Shown: positions 18,019 through 25,297 of the stretch, piece by piece
How the letters are laid out: each line of letters starts with the position of its first letter
How positions within the stretch are numbered: the first letter of the stretch is position 1
NCBI GenBank assembly: GCA_020633295.1
Contig: JACKDW010000001.1
Span: forward strand, 930,001-994,000
Direction of reading: 5' to 3'
Source of the DNA: Myxococcales bacterium
GTDB taxonomy: Bacteria > Myxococcota_A > Polyangia > Nannocystales > Nannocystaceae
DNA length: 64,000 bases
Translations under genes and position numbers: made by a program
Notes under the pieces: model-generated
Seen by the model: only the letters and a program-made list of their open reading frames with translations
What the model was told of the DNA's origin: nothing
Database searches by the model: none

Positions 18019-19149
18019 TTACTCGGGCTCGCTGCGCGCCGCGATCCACTCCGAGACGCGCGGCCAGATCTGCGTGCGGCCCTTCGACGAGGTCGAGAGG
18101 CCGACATGTCCCACGGGGAAGTTCATGAGCGTCGTGTCCTCCGACGAGACCAGCTCGTTGAGCGGCTCGCTCGAGCGCGGCGGCGCGGTCGTGTCGCGAT
18201 CGGCCGTCAGCGTGAGCAGCGGGCAGCGGATCTCGCCGAGGTCGACCCGGCGCCCGCCGACGACCATGCGCCCGTTACAGAAATTGTTCTCCTGGTAGCA
18301 GTCCTTGATGTACTGCCGGTAGACCTCGCCCGGGAACGGCACGTTGTCGCTCGCCCACCGCTCCATGCCCAGGAACGTGGTGATGAACCCCGGGTTGTCG
18401 ATCTGCCGGAACACCTCGAACCACTTCGAGAGCCGCTGAATCGGCGCCATCATGGAGACGCCGGACTCCATCAGGTCGATCGGCATGTTGCCGTAGGCGT
18501 CGACCAGCGCGTCGACGTCGAAGAACTCGGGGCGCGTCCACGTCGTGAACACCCCGCCCTCGCTGAAGTCGACCGGCGTCGCCTGGGCCACGAAGTTGCG
18601 CAGCCCCGCCGGGTACAGCGCGGCGTAGGCCAGCGCCATCGTCCCGCCCATGCAGTAGCCGTACATCGTCAGGTCCCGCGCGCCGCTCGTCCGCAGCGTC
18701 CAGCGCACCGCGCCGGCGATCAACGTCCCCAGGTAGTAGTCCCAGGTCAGCTGCTGCTCCGCCGGTCCCGCCGTGCCCCAGTCGATCGCGTACACGTCGT
18801 AGCCCTGCTCGAGCATGAACTCGACGAGGCTGCGCCCCGGCAGGAAGTCGAGCACGTAGTAGCGGTTGATCAGCGAGTAGACGAACAAGATCGGCGTGCG
18901 GAACTTCCGCGGCCCGCCGCCCTGGAAGCGGAGCAGCCGCGCCGGGCCGCGCGTCCACACGACCGTGTAGGGCGTGGGGTGCAGCGGCGGCTCGCCGACG
19001 CCGGCGGCGCGCCGGACCAGCGGCGCGAGGTAGGGGTACGGGCCCGTCGCCCCGCTGCGCGCGGCGTGGGCCAGCTCCTGCAACGTCCCGAGCGCGCCCG
19101 AGACGCGCGCGCCGAAGGACTCGCGTTGTCCTGCGCTGTCTGTACGCAT
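18019..19149 (-). CDS. phaC: Class III PHA synthase subunit PhaC
   Basis: 376 aa, the length of class III synthases. It polymerises (R)-3-hydroxyacyl-CoA into polyester on granules. The lipase-like box GYCMGG is at 164-169 with the essential Cys166; TADRD near 315-319 supplies Asp and FPVGHVGL gives His348. Hallmark stretches YVLDFLPGRSLVEFMLEQGYDVYAIDWG are present in order. Start: AGGAGGTGA lies 6 bases before ATG at 19149, whose A overlaps the TGA stop of the phaE-like gene, so the two are translationally coupled. Class III synthases need a PhaE partner, supplied by that upstream gene. Confidence 0.95.
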   Translation of the reverse strand: MRTDSAGQRESFGARVSGALGTLQELAHAARSGATGPYPYLAPLVRRAAGVGEPPLHPTPYTVVWTRGPARLLRFQGGGPRKFRTPILFVYSLINRYYVLDFLPGRSLVEFMLEQGYDVYAIDWGTAGPAEQQLTWDYYLGTLIAGAVRWTLRTSGARDLTMYGYCMGGTMALAYAALYPAGLRNFVAQATPVDFSEGGVFTTWTRPEFFDVDALVDAYGNMPIDLMESGVSMMAPIQRLSKWFEVFRQIDNPGFITTFLGMERWASDNVPFPGEVYRQYIKDCYQENNFCNGRMVVGGRRVDLGEIRCPLLTLTADRDTTAPPRSSEPLNELVSSEDTTLMNFPVGHVGLSTSSKGRTQIWPRVSEWIAARSEPE

Positions 19150-19613
19150 CACGCATCACCTCCTGCCGCGGCCTCCCCCGCGGGCTTCTCCGCTCGATCC
19201 TCCGCTCGATCCTCCGCTCGATCCTCCGCTCGAGCCTCGGCGCGCTCCTCCGCGTCCGCGCGTCGCGTCGCGTACTCGAGCTGATGCTCGAGCGCCTCGA
19301 CCTTGTCGAGCACCCGCGCGAGCCGCCGCTCGAGCGCCTCCATGTCGGACAGCGCGGGCATGCGCGCGCGGTGCAGCGCGTCCTCGATCATCCCGTTGAT
19401 CATCGCGCGCCGGCGAAAGCCCTGACGCATCATCGCGCCGCTCAGGCGCAGGTACGTCGGGTTGAGCGCGAGCCAGCCGAGCGCGCGCGTCGACTGCTCC
19501 TCCCACCACAGGTAGGTCTTGCCGGTGACGGAGCTCGGGCCCGTCAAGTAGCCCACCGCCTTGAGCGTGAGCGCCAGCGGCGTGCGCCGCGGGGACTTGT
19601 TCGCTTGCGTCAT
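19149..19613 (-). CDS. PhaE-like PHA synthase partner / phasin-like protein
   Basis: 154 aa. The N-terminal half has hydrophobic and aromatic helices (TLKAVGYLTG, TYLWWEEQSTRALGWLALNP). Near residue 95 comes MPALSDMEALERRLARVLDKVEALEHQLE, which matches the end of PhaE subunits, where an Asp-centred motif leads into a coiled coil. The last 35 residues are an Ala/Glu/Arg/Asp repeat tail made by a 12-bp tandem repeat. It starts in a 4-base ATGA overlap with the acyl-CoA ligase stop and ends overlapping phaC. It is short for PhaE, so a phasin-like role is the alternative; position immediately before phaC favours PhaE. Confidence 0.75.
   Translation of the reverse strand: MTQANKSPRRTPLALTLKAVGYLTGPSSVTGKTYLWWEEQSTRALGWLALNPTYLRLSGAMMRQGFRRRAMINGMIEDALHRARMPALSDMEALERRLARVLDKVEALEHQLEYATRRADAEERAEARAEDRAEDRAEDRAEKPAGEAAAGGDA
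19191..19238 (-). repeat. 12-bp tandem repeat in phaE-like 3' end
   Basis: Four copies of CGCTCGATCCTC (+ strand), the fourth with one change, encoding the RAED tail repeats. Likely length-variable. Confidence 0.9.
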
Positions 19614-21148
19614 CCTGTCTCCTCGCGCTCCAGCAGCGCGCGCTTGAGAATTTTGCCGGCGGCCGACATCGGGAGGCTGTCGAGGAACACCACCGACTTC
19701 GGGACCTTGTAGCGGGCGAGCTGGCCGCGGCAGTGCTCGAGCAGCGCCTCCTCGGTCGCGCTCGCGCCGGGCCTCGGGACCACGAAGGCCCGCCCGACCT
19801 CGCCCCACTTCTCGTGCGGCACGCCGACCACCGCGCACTGGGCCACGGACTCATGGCGGTACAGGACCGCCTCGACCTCGGCCGGGTACACGTTCTCGCC
19901 GCCGGAGATGAACATATCTTTCTTGCGATCGACGATGTAGTAGAAGCCGTCCTCGTCGACGCGCGCCATGTCCCCGGTGTGGAACCACCCGTCGTCGTCC
20001 GCGGCCCCGCGCGCGCTCGTGTGCAACCCGTAGTACCCCGAGGACATGGACGGGCCCTTGAGCACGAGCTCGCCCACCTCGCCGGTCGGGACCGGGCGCC
20101 CGTCCGTGTCGACGACGCGCGCGTCGATGAAGTAATTCGGTTGGCCGATGCTCCCGGCCTTGCGCGCCGCGTGCTCGGGGCCCATCGAGAAGATCCCGGG
20201 GCCGAACTCCGTCATGCCGAAGCCCTGCTTGAACACCACGTCGTGCTGCGCGCGGTAGGCCTCGATCACCGGCACCGGCAGCGGCGCGCCGCCGCTCGTC
20301 AGGAAGCGGATCGACTCGAGCGAGCGCGCGCAAAAGCCCGGCGACTGCATCATCATCTGGTACTGCGTGGGCACGCAGAACATGATCGTGACGCGCTCGC
20401 GCTCGATCAGCTCGAGCATCGCCTCGGCCGTCCACTTGCGCATGATGACGACCGTCCCGCCGAGCGTGAGCAGCGGGAGCGTGTAGACCAGCAGGCCGCC
20501 GGTGTGAAACATCGGCGTGTGCGTGATCGTGACGTCGCCGCGCTCGAGCTCGTGCACGAGCGTGTTGAGCGTGTTCCAGGCGATCATCCGCAGCGAGACC
20601 CGCGCCCCCTTCGGGCGCCCCGTGGTCCCGCCCGTGAACAGCAGGCACAGGATGTCCTCCGCGTCGACGCGCTCGTTGACCACGGGCGTCGCGTCACCCT
20701 CGGCGACGATCGGCTCGTAGGCCGCGCTGACGCCCACCGCGCGCCCCCCGAGGTGCAGCCAGCGCTGCACGAAGGGACAGGCGCGCTGCAGCTCCGCGGC
20801 CGCGTCGGCGAACTCCGCGTCGAAGATCACCACGCGCGGCGTCGTCTGCTCCAGGCGCTCGGCCAGCTCGCGCCAGTGCTCGCGCCAGTTGTAGGGGACG
20901 AGCGTCGCGCCGAGCTTGCCGCAGGCGAACAGCGCGTCGAGGTACTCGACGCCGTTCATCGCGTACAGCCCAACGCGATCGCCCCGCCCCACGCCCGCGA
21001 CGTCTCGCAGCCAGCGCGCGAGGCGATTGGCGCGATCGTTCATCTGCGCGTAGGTGAAGCGCCCCGCGGCGCCCCGCCCCTCATCGACGACCGCGACCGC
21101 GCGCGGCCAGTAGCGCGCGCCTCTCTCCATCCAGTCTCCAATGAACAC
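19610..21148 (-). CDS. AMP-forming acyl-CoA ligase in PHA operon
   Basis: 512 aa from a GTG start chosen because AAGGAGG lies 6 bases upstream; the ATG 18 bases further in lacks a site. It belongs to the ANL superfamily: FTGGTTGRPKGARVS (A3, about residues 170-185), GFGMTEFGPG (A5), GWFHTGDMARVDEDGFYYIVDRKKDMFISGGENVYP (A7-A8) and the C-terminal Lys in SAAGKILKR. It activates a carboxylic acid, probably fatty or hydroxy fatty, to acyl-CoA. Coupled by ATGA to phaE-like and phaC, so it likely feeds free (hydroxy) acids into PHA synthesis. Substrate chain length is not predictable by eye. Confidence 0.9.
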   Translation of the reverse strand: MFIGDWMERGARYWPRAVAVVDEGRGAAGRFTYAQMNDRANRLARWLRDVAGVGRGDRVGLYAMNGVEYLDALFACGKLGATLVPYNWREHWRELAERLEQTTPRVVIFDAEFADAAAELQRACPFVQRWLHLGGRAVGVSAAYEPIVAEGDATPVVNERVDAEDILCLLFTGGTTGRPKGARVSLRMIAWNTLNTLVHELERGDVTITHTPMFHTGGLLVYTLPLLTLGGTVVIMRKWTAEAMLELIERERVTIMFCVPTQYQMMMQSPGFCARSLESIRFLTSGGAPLPVPVIEAYRAQHDVVFKQGFGMTEFGPGIFSMGPEHAARKAGSIGQPNYFIDARVVDTDGRPVPTGEVGELVLKGPSMSSGYYGLHTSARGAADDDGWFHTGDMARVDEDGFYYIVDRKKDMFISGGENVYPAEVEAVLYRHESVAQCAVVGVPHEKWGEVGRAFVVPRPGASATEEALLEHCRGQLARYKVPKSVVFLDSLPMSAAGKILKRALLEREETG

Positions 21149-21244
21149 GGACAGCCTCCTTGCAGGGCGTACTGTAATCGAAACTCCGGACGCCCTGGCC
21201 ATCCGCTCGCGAGCTCGCGGCGGACGGCGCGGGCGCCCGCCGGC

Positions 21245-21547
21245 TCAGCGCCGCCAGCGGTCCGGCCAGAGCTCGCGCGAGGTGCGAACGCCCAGCGCCG
21301 CGAGATCACACCACGCCGACGTCATCGCCGTCAGCGCCGACGCGCTCCCGCGCCCGAGTCGCCCCAGCTCCTCGCTGACCTCCCCGAGCTGCTGAACGCC
21401 GCGCCGCTGCGCCTGGGCGACGTCGGCGAAGAATCGCTCGCCGCGGCGCACCGCGTCGTCAAACACCTCGCTCCAGGCGCTCGATCCCTCATGTTGCACC
21501 TGCGAAGTCAGCACCTCGTCACCGCGCGCTTCTTGCTTGCTCTCCAT
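21245..21547 (-). CDS. Small phasin-like granule protein
   Basis: 100 aa, predicted all alpha-helical and amphipathic (SSAWSEVFDDAVRRGERFFADVAQAQRRGVQQLGEVSEELGRL in segments), without signal peptide. No catalytic motif. AGGAGAGATGAG precedes the ATG. It lies between the acyl-CoA ligase and phaR, and a PhaR-type TGC-N3-GCA site is in its promoter, as for phaP genes in other bacteria. A phasin that coats PHA granules is the best guess. Similarity to known phasins is in composition and context, not in a firm motif. Confidence 0.65.
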   Translation of the reverse strand: MESKQEARGDEVLTSQVQHEGSSAWSEVFDDAVRRGERFFADVAQAQRRGVQQLGEVSEELGRLGRGSASALTAMTSAWCDLAALGVRTSRELWPDRWRR

Positions 21548-21631
21548 GACTCATCTCTCCTGATTATCGCCAGAAGGGCAGCTCCGGCGATCAAGAGAGT
21601 ATGTCGCGCCTACGGGGTGTCAAGACTTAAA

Positions 21632-21646
21632 TTTTGCAGCGCACAA
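21632..21646. promoter_or_regulatory. Putative PhaR operator upstream of phasin gene
   Basis: TTTTGCAGCGCACAA, core TGC-AGC-GCA, flanked by AAATT/AATTT so that the dyad extends to 21 bp with 16 matching positions. It lies about 85 bases upstream of the phasin start. PhaR of Paracoccus is known to bind CTGC-N3-4-GCAG sites; the assignment here is inference. Confidence 0.55.
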
Positions 21647-21658
21647 TTTCCAGGATGT

Positions 21659-22201
21659 TCAGGAGCGCTTGCGGCGACCCCGGGACATCTCGCGCTTCAG
21701 CTCCTCGAGCTCGCGCCGGAGCTCGGCGAGCTCGTCCGCGACCTGCTCCGTCGGGCCTCCTGCCGGCGGCTCGACGTCCGCAGCGCTCGACGCCGGCTCC
21801 GCGCGCCCCCGACCCGTGAAGAAGTCCGCGAACGGCATGGGGAACATCATCTGCCCGGCGAAGGGGTTGAAGCTCGCCATCGCGCCCGCGCCGCGGCGCA
21901 GCCGGAGATACATATCGAGCGCCCAGGTCAGGTACGTACCGAAGAACTCGGCGAGCGCGTCGTCGCCGAGTCGGATCAGCCGCACGAGCAACGGCACCGG
22001 CAGCAGCCGCGCCGCGCCGCGGCTGTCGAGGATGATCTGCGTGAGCGTGGGCTGGGTGAGGTCCTCGCCTGACTTCGCGTGCACGACCTTGACGAGCGCG
22101 CCCTCGCGGATCCGCTGCGCGAGCTGCTCGAGCGTGATGTACTCGCTCGCGCTCGTGTCGTACAGGCGCCTGTTGCCGTACTTTTTTATAAGGAGCACCA
22201 C
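21659..22201 (-). CDS. phaR: PHA synthesis regulator PhaR
   Basis: 180 aa from the GTG at 22201; a second GTG follows directly. The PHB_acc DNA-binding domain begins at once: IKKYGNRRLYDTSASEYITLEQLAQRIREGALVKVVHAKSGEDLT in segments (residues about 4-60), then a granule-binding middle and a Glu/Lys/Arg coiled coil at the end. PhaR represses phasin and its own gene and is titrated by PHA granules. The frame stays open to 22285, but that extension is the mirror of a duplicated leader and is probably not translated. A CGC-AGC-GCA variant of the putative PhaR site lies about 45 bases upstream of the start, consistent with autoregulation. Confidence 0.9.
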   Translation of the reverse strand: MVLLIKKYGNRRLYDTSASEYITLEQLAQRIREGALVKVVHAKSGEDLTQPTLTQIILDSRGAARLLPVPLLVRLIRLGDDALAEFFGTYLTWALDMYLRLRRGAGAMASFNPFAGQMMFPMPFADFFTGRGRAEPASSAADVEPPAGGPTEQVADELAELRRELEELKREMSRGRRKRS

Positions 22202-22258
22202 CGCGACCGTACCCGCGATCGCGCGCGTCGTCGAGCGCGTTTTTCGCAGCGCAACATT
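22187..22258. repeat. 72-bp repeat, copy 1 (phaR leader)
   Basis: Identical at 71 of 72 positions to 22498-22569 (A at 22200, G at 22511). It spans the phaR start codons, first five codons and the putative operator near 22240-22256. Confidence 0.95.
22240..22256. promoter_or_regulatory. Putative PhaR operator upstream of phaR
   Basis: TTTTTCGCAGCGCAACA with core CGC-AGC-GCA and the same T-rich left flank and GCAACA right flank as the phaB site. A second copy is at 22551-22567 within the duplicated leader. Confidence 0.45.
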
Positions 22259-22271
22259 GCATAGCGCGCTC

Positions 22272-22392
22272 CTCGTCCGCTTCACCCGCCCAGACGCTCG
22301 CCGCCCGGAGGAAGGTCCCCTGGTGTAAAGCAGCGGCCCAACGCCCGCATGCCGCGAGCGCTCGAGATGCCATACGTCTTGAACGTCGAAGC
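22272..22392. repeat. About 120-bp intergenic repeat, copy 1
   Basis: Runs from CTCGTCC through CACCCGCCCAGACGCTCGC, AAGGTCCCCTGG and CGCATGCCGCGAGCGCTCG to GAACGTCGAAGC. Copy 2 is 22770-22893 with a few indels. Confidence 0.85.
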
Positions 22393-22497
22393 AAAGCCGC
22401 CGCTCGAGGTGCCATACGTCCCGGGAGGCCGATGCCCGTACGCCGCAGGCGCTCGACGTCCTGAACGTCGAAGCTCACGGGCCGCGCGCGAGCCAGG

Positions 22498-22569
22498 TAT
22501 AAGGAGCACCGCCGCGACCGTACCCGCGATCGCGCGCGTCGTCGAGCGCGTTTTTCGCAGCGCAACATT
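22498..22569. repeat. 72-bp repeat, copy 2 (orphan phaR leader)
   Basis: Near-identical copy of 22187-22258, 311 bases upstream of phaR. It ends exactly where the conserved PhaR domain would begin and is followed by unrelated sequence. Confidence 0.95.
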
Positions 22570-22769
22570 TCTGGCGCGCCGCTCCGACACGGGCCCGCAT
22601 ACCGCGGCGCTCGAGAGCATACGTCCGGAACGTCAAGACTACGCACTCGCCGGAGCCCGACGCCCCGACGCCGCAGGCACACGAGGATGCCATACGCCCG
22701 GAACGTCGAAGCTCACGGGCCGCGCGCGAGCCAGGGAGGGGCCGCCCGAGGACGGCGAGCGCTCCTGCC

Positions 22770-22893
22770 CTCGTCCCCTTCACCCGCCCAGACGCTCGCC
22801 GCCCGGAGGGGGGAAGGTCCCCTGGCGTTAAGCAGCGGCCCCGCGCCCGCATGCCGCGAGCGCTCGAGATGCATATGTCCTGAACGTCGAAGC
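22770..22893. repeat. About 120-bp intergenic repeat, copy 2
   Basis: Second copy of the unit at 22272-22392; differs by a longer G run (GGAGGGGGGAAGG against GGAGGAAGG) and scattered substitutions. Confidence 0.85.
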
Positions 22894-22976
22894 TCCATGC
22901 CATGCCCGTACGCCGCAGGCGCTCGAGATGCCATACGTCCGGAACGTCGACGCTCACGGCCGCGCGAGCCAGGGGC

Positions 22977-23759
22977 CTAGGTCCCCAGGACCACGCCGCC
23001 GTCGACGCTGAGCACCGCGCCGTTGATGAAGCTGGCCTGGTCCGACGCGAGGAACACGTACGCGCGCGCGATGTCCTCGGGCTGTCCCATACGCCCGACG
23101 GGCGTCGACTTCACCATGCGCTCGAGCACGCGCGCGGGGATCGAGCTGACCATCTCCGTGGCGATGAAGCCCGGCGCGACCGCGTTGACCGTGATCCCGT
23201 AGCGGCCGAGCTCTCGCGCCCACACCCGCGTCATGCCGATGACCCCCGCCTTCGTCGCCACGTAGTTCGTCTGGCCGAAATTCCCGTACAGGCCGACCAC
23301 CGACGACGCGTTGACGACCCGCCCGCGACCGCGCGCGATCATGCCCGGCGTGATCGCCTGCGTGCAGTTGAACACGCCCTTGAGGTTCACGCGCAGGACC
23401 GCGTCGAACGCGTCCTCGTCCATCATGCCCGCGAGCTCGCCGTTCTTCACCTTGACGAGCTGGGCGTCGCGCACGATCCCCGCGTTGTTGATGAGCACGT
23501 CGATCGCGCCGTGGCGCGCGACGGTCGCCTGGACGGCTGCGGTCACGGCCTGGCGGTCGCTGACGTCCACGCGCTGCACGCTCGCCGCGACCCCGCGCTC
23601 TTGTTGCAACGCAACAGCGAGCGCCTCGCCGGCCTCGACGTTGAGGTCCCAGATGGCGACGTTGGCACCGGCCTCCGCGAACGCGCGCGCGGTGGCCGCT
23701 CCAATCCCCTGCGCGCCGCCTGTGACGACGACGACCCGATCCTGCAGCTCGATCTTCAT
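22977..23759 (-). CDS. phaB: Acetoacetyl-CoA reductase / FabG-like SDR (PhaB)
   Basis: 260 aa classical short-chain dehydrogenase. Cofactor motif TGGAQGIG at 13-20, NNAG near 90, catalytic Ser in NASSVVG and YVATKAG with Tyr and Lys, then PG at 190. It should reduce acetoacetyl-CoA (or 3-ketoacyl-CoA) to the (R)-3-hydroxyacyl form used by PhaC, with NADPH. FabG is the family alternative; position at the head of the pha genes and the TGC-N3-GCA site in the promoter favour PhaB. Start ATG is followed by KIELQDRVVVVTGG, a normal N-terminus. Confidence 0.85.
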   Translation of the reverse strand: MKIELQDRVVVVTGGAQGIGAATARAFAEAGANVAIWDLNVEAGEALAVALQQERGVAASVQRVDVSDRQAVTAAVQATVARHGAIDVLINNAGIVRDAQLVKVKNGELAGMMDEDAFDAVLRVNLKGVFNCTQAITPGMIARGRGRVVNASSVVGLYGNFGQTNYVATKAGVIGMTRVWARELGRYGITVNAVAPGFIATEMVSSIPARVLERMVKSTPVGRMGQPEDIARAYVFLASDQASFINGAVLSVDGGVVLGT

Positions 23760-23820
23760 GCCTCAGGAGTACGCCACGGCGGCCGCGACGACAACGCCCG
23801 CGACCCGACCGAGCGCGTGA

Positions 23821-23837
23821 GTTTTGTGCATCGCAAC
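23821..23837. promoter_or_regulatory. Putative PhaR operator upstream of phaB
   Basis: GTTTTGTGCATCGCAAC, core TGC-ATC-GCA at 23827-23835, about 65 bases upstream of the phaB start. Matches the phasin and phaR sites in core and flanks. Confidence 0.5.
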
Positions 23838-23902
23838 ATCGAGCGCGAGTGGTGCGCGTCGACGCGCCGCGATCAACAACAGGACTCTTCAGTCAGGCGT
23901 GC

Positions 23903-25192
23903 TCACGCGAGGCTCGGCCCGCGACGTCCGAAGCTCGCGTTCGTGTGCTGGATGTACGGGTTCGGGTTGAGCGCGAGGTCGATCATGTACGCCGAGCCGG
24001 TCACGACCAGCAGCTCGCCCGGCGCGAGCGCGGCGCGCTCGAGCTCGTAGGCGCGGCGCGGCGCGGGCTCGACCGCGACCTCGGGGAACACCTCCCGCAG
24101 GCGCGCGGCCATGGCCGAGGGGTCCTGCCCCGCGTAGGAGGCCGAGGTCACGACCACGCGGCGCGCGAGCGGCCGCAGCGGCGTGAAGGTCTCGACGACG
24201 TCGCGGCTGCGCGTGAGCCCGACGATCAGCCGCAGCGGCCGCCCCGGGTACGCGGCCCGCAGCGACTCGGCGAGCCCGGCGATCTTCTCGGCGTTGTGGG
24301 CCACGTCGACGAGCACGTTCGGCGCGGGCTGCCAGAACCGCCCCGTCAGGCGCGCCCGCATGGCCGCGAGCAGCTCGCCACGCTCGCGCGTCGGGTCGAG
24401 CGTCGAGATCACCGCGCACGCGAGCGCGAGGTTGCGCCGCTGAAACCGCGGGAGCCCATCCAGGAGCTCGGCCGGGAGCTCGAGGCGCGAGGCGGCCGCG
24501 TCGTCGATCGCGTGCACGCGCGCGCCCTCGGCCTCGGCGGCCCGCGTGACGTAGCCGAGCGCGTCGCCCTCGGCCGCCGTGAACAGCGGCACCCCGGGGC
24601 GCGCGACGCCGGCTTTCTCGAGCGCCCGCTGCCACAGCTCGGTCCCCAGCGTCTTGGGGTGATCGTGACCCACGTTGGTGACGACGCACGCGGCCATCGG
24701 CAGCGCCATGAGCGGGGTGTAGCGCCCGCCCGCGCCGACCTCCATCACGCCCCAGCGCAGCCCGTGGCGCTCGAACAGGTGCAGCGCGAGCAGGATCCCG
24801 AGCTCCGCGAAGCTCAGCGACTCGCCGGGGTTGCGCTCGCAGAACGCGTCCTGGATCGGGATCAGGCGCTCGCGGTACACGGCGCTGATCTCCGCGCGCG
24901 AGGCCTGCTCGCCGTCGAGGTGAAAGCGCTCCGCGTAGTCGAAGACGTGCGGCCCCGTCCACGATCCGGCGCGCCCCGACCCGCGCAGCCCCTGCTCGAG
25001 AAAGTGCGACACCGTCCCCTTGCCGTTCGTGCCGGTGACCTGGATGAGCCGCGCCGGCGGGCCGTGCGGCCACACGCGCTCGACGACGTCACGCAGCCAG
25101 CCGATCCTGCGACGCTTCCGCGCGGCCCAGTGCGGGTGATAGAGCTCGTCGAGCGTCACGAGGTAGCGGGGATCAAAGCCGTCGAGATCCAT
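23903..25192 (-). CDS. folC: Folylpolyglutamate/dihydrofolate synthase (Mur ligase family)
   Basis: 429 aa. The ATP loop VTGTNGKGT is at 52-60, followed by GPHVFDYAERF (the usual SPHL-ER region), VMEVGAGGRYTP, VVTNVGHDHPKTLG and VLVDVAHNAEKI, in the order of FolC. The enzyme adds glutamate to dihydropteroate or tetrahydrofolate in the cytosol. Several motifs differ from standard FolC (GPH for SPH, AHNAE for AHNP), so a divergent Mur-ligase relative is possible. Monocistronic, upstream of phaB with about 140 bases between them. Confidence 0.82.
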   Translation of the reverse strand: MDLDGFDPRYLVTLDELYHPHWAARKRRRIGWLRDVVERVWPHGPPARLIQVTGTNGKGTVSHFLEQGLRGSGRAGSWTGPHVFDYAERFHLDGEQASRAEISAVYRERLIPIQDAFCERNPGESLSFAELGILLALHLFERHGLRWGVMEVGAGGRYTPLMALPMAACVVTNVGHDHPKTLGTELWQRALEKAGVARPGVPLFTAAEGDALGYVTRAAEAEGARVHAIDDAAASRLELPAELLDGLPRFQRRNLALACAVISTLDPTRERGELLAAMRARLTGRFWQPAPNVLVDVAHNAEKIAGLAESLRAAYPGRPLRLIVGLTRSRDVVETFTPLRPLARRVVVTSASYAGQDPSAMAARLREVFPEVAVEPAPRRAYELERAALAPGELLVVTGSAYMIDLALNPNPYIQHTNASFGRRGPSLA

Positions 25193-25297
25193 GTTCCGCC
25201 AGTATGTATGCGACTAGGCGAGGCGCGACAATGACCGCCGACGGCCAGGCGACGCCGCGCCGCCGGGGCGCCGTGCTACGCTCGAGGCTTCCCGCCG

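Larger units (their letters stand above)
22202..22976. other. Repeat mosaic between phaB and phaR, no gene
   Basis: About 775 bases with no credible coding frame. It holds the 72-bp leader duplication, two copies of a 120-bp repeat, and six degenerate copies of a short motif of the form CATACGTCCNGAACGTCGA with AGCTCACGG downstream, near 22371, 22456, 22618, 22691, 22871 and 22932. ACGT-N5-ACGT within the motif is a small dyad. Spacing is irregular, so this is not a CRISPR array. Confidence 0.8.

Noticed and set aside
22202..22285. Longer PhaR with 28 extra N-terminal residues
   Set aside because: The extension is the translated duplicated leader (also found where no phaR follows), and PhaR proteins normally begin just before IKKYGNRRLYDT.
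22371..22955. Possible CRISPR array (six short repeats)
   Set aside because: Repeats are degenerate, spacing ranges from about 60 to 180 bases and no cas genes are present; better seen as intergenic repeats.
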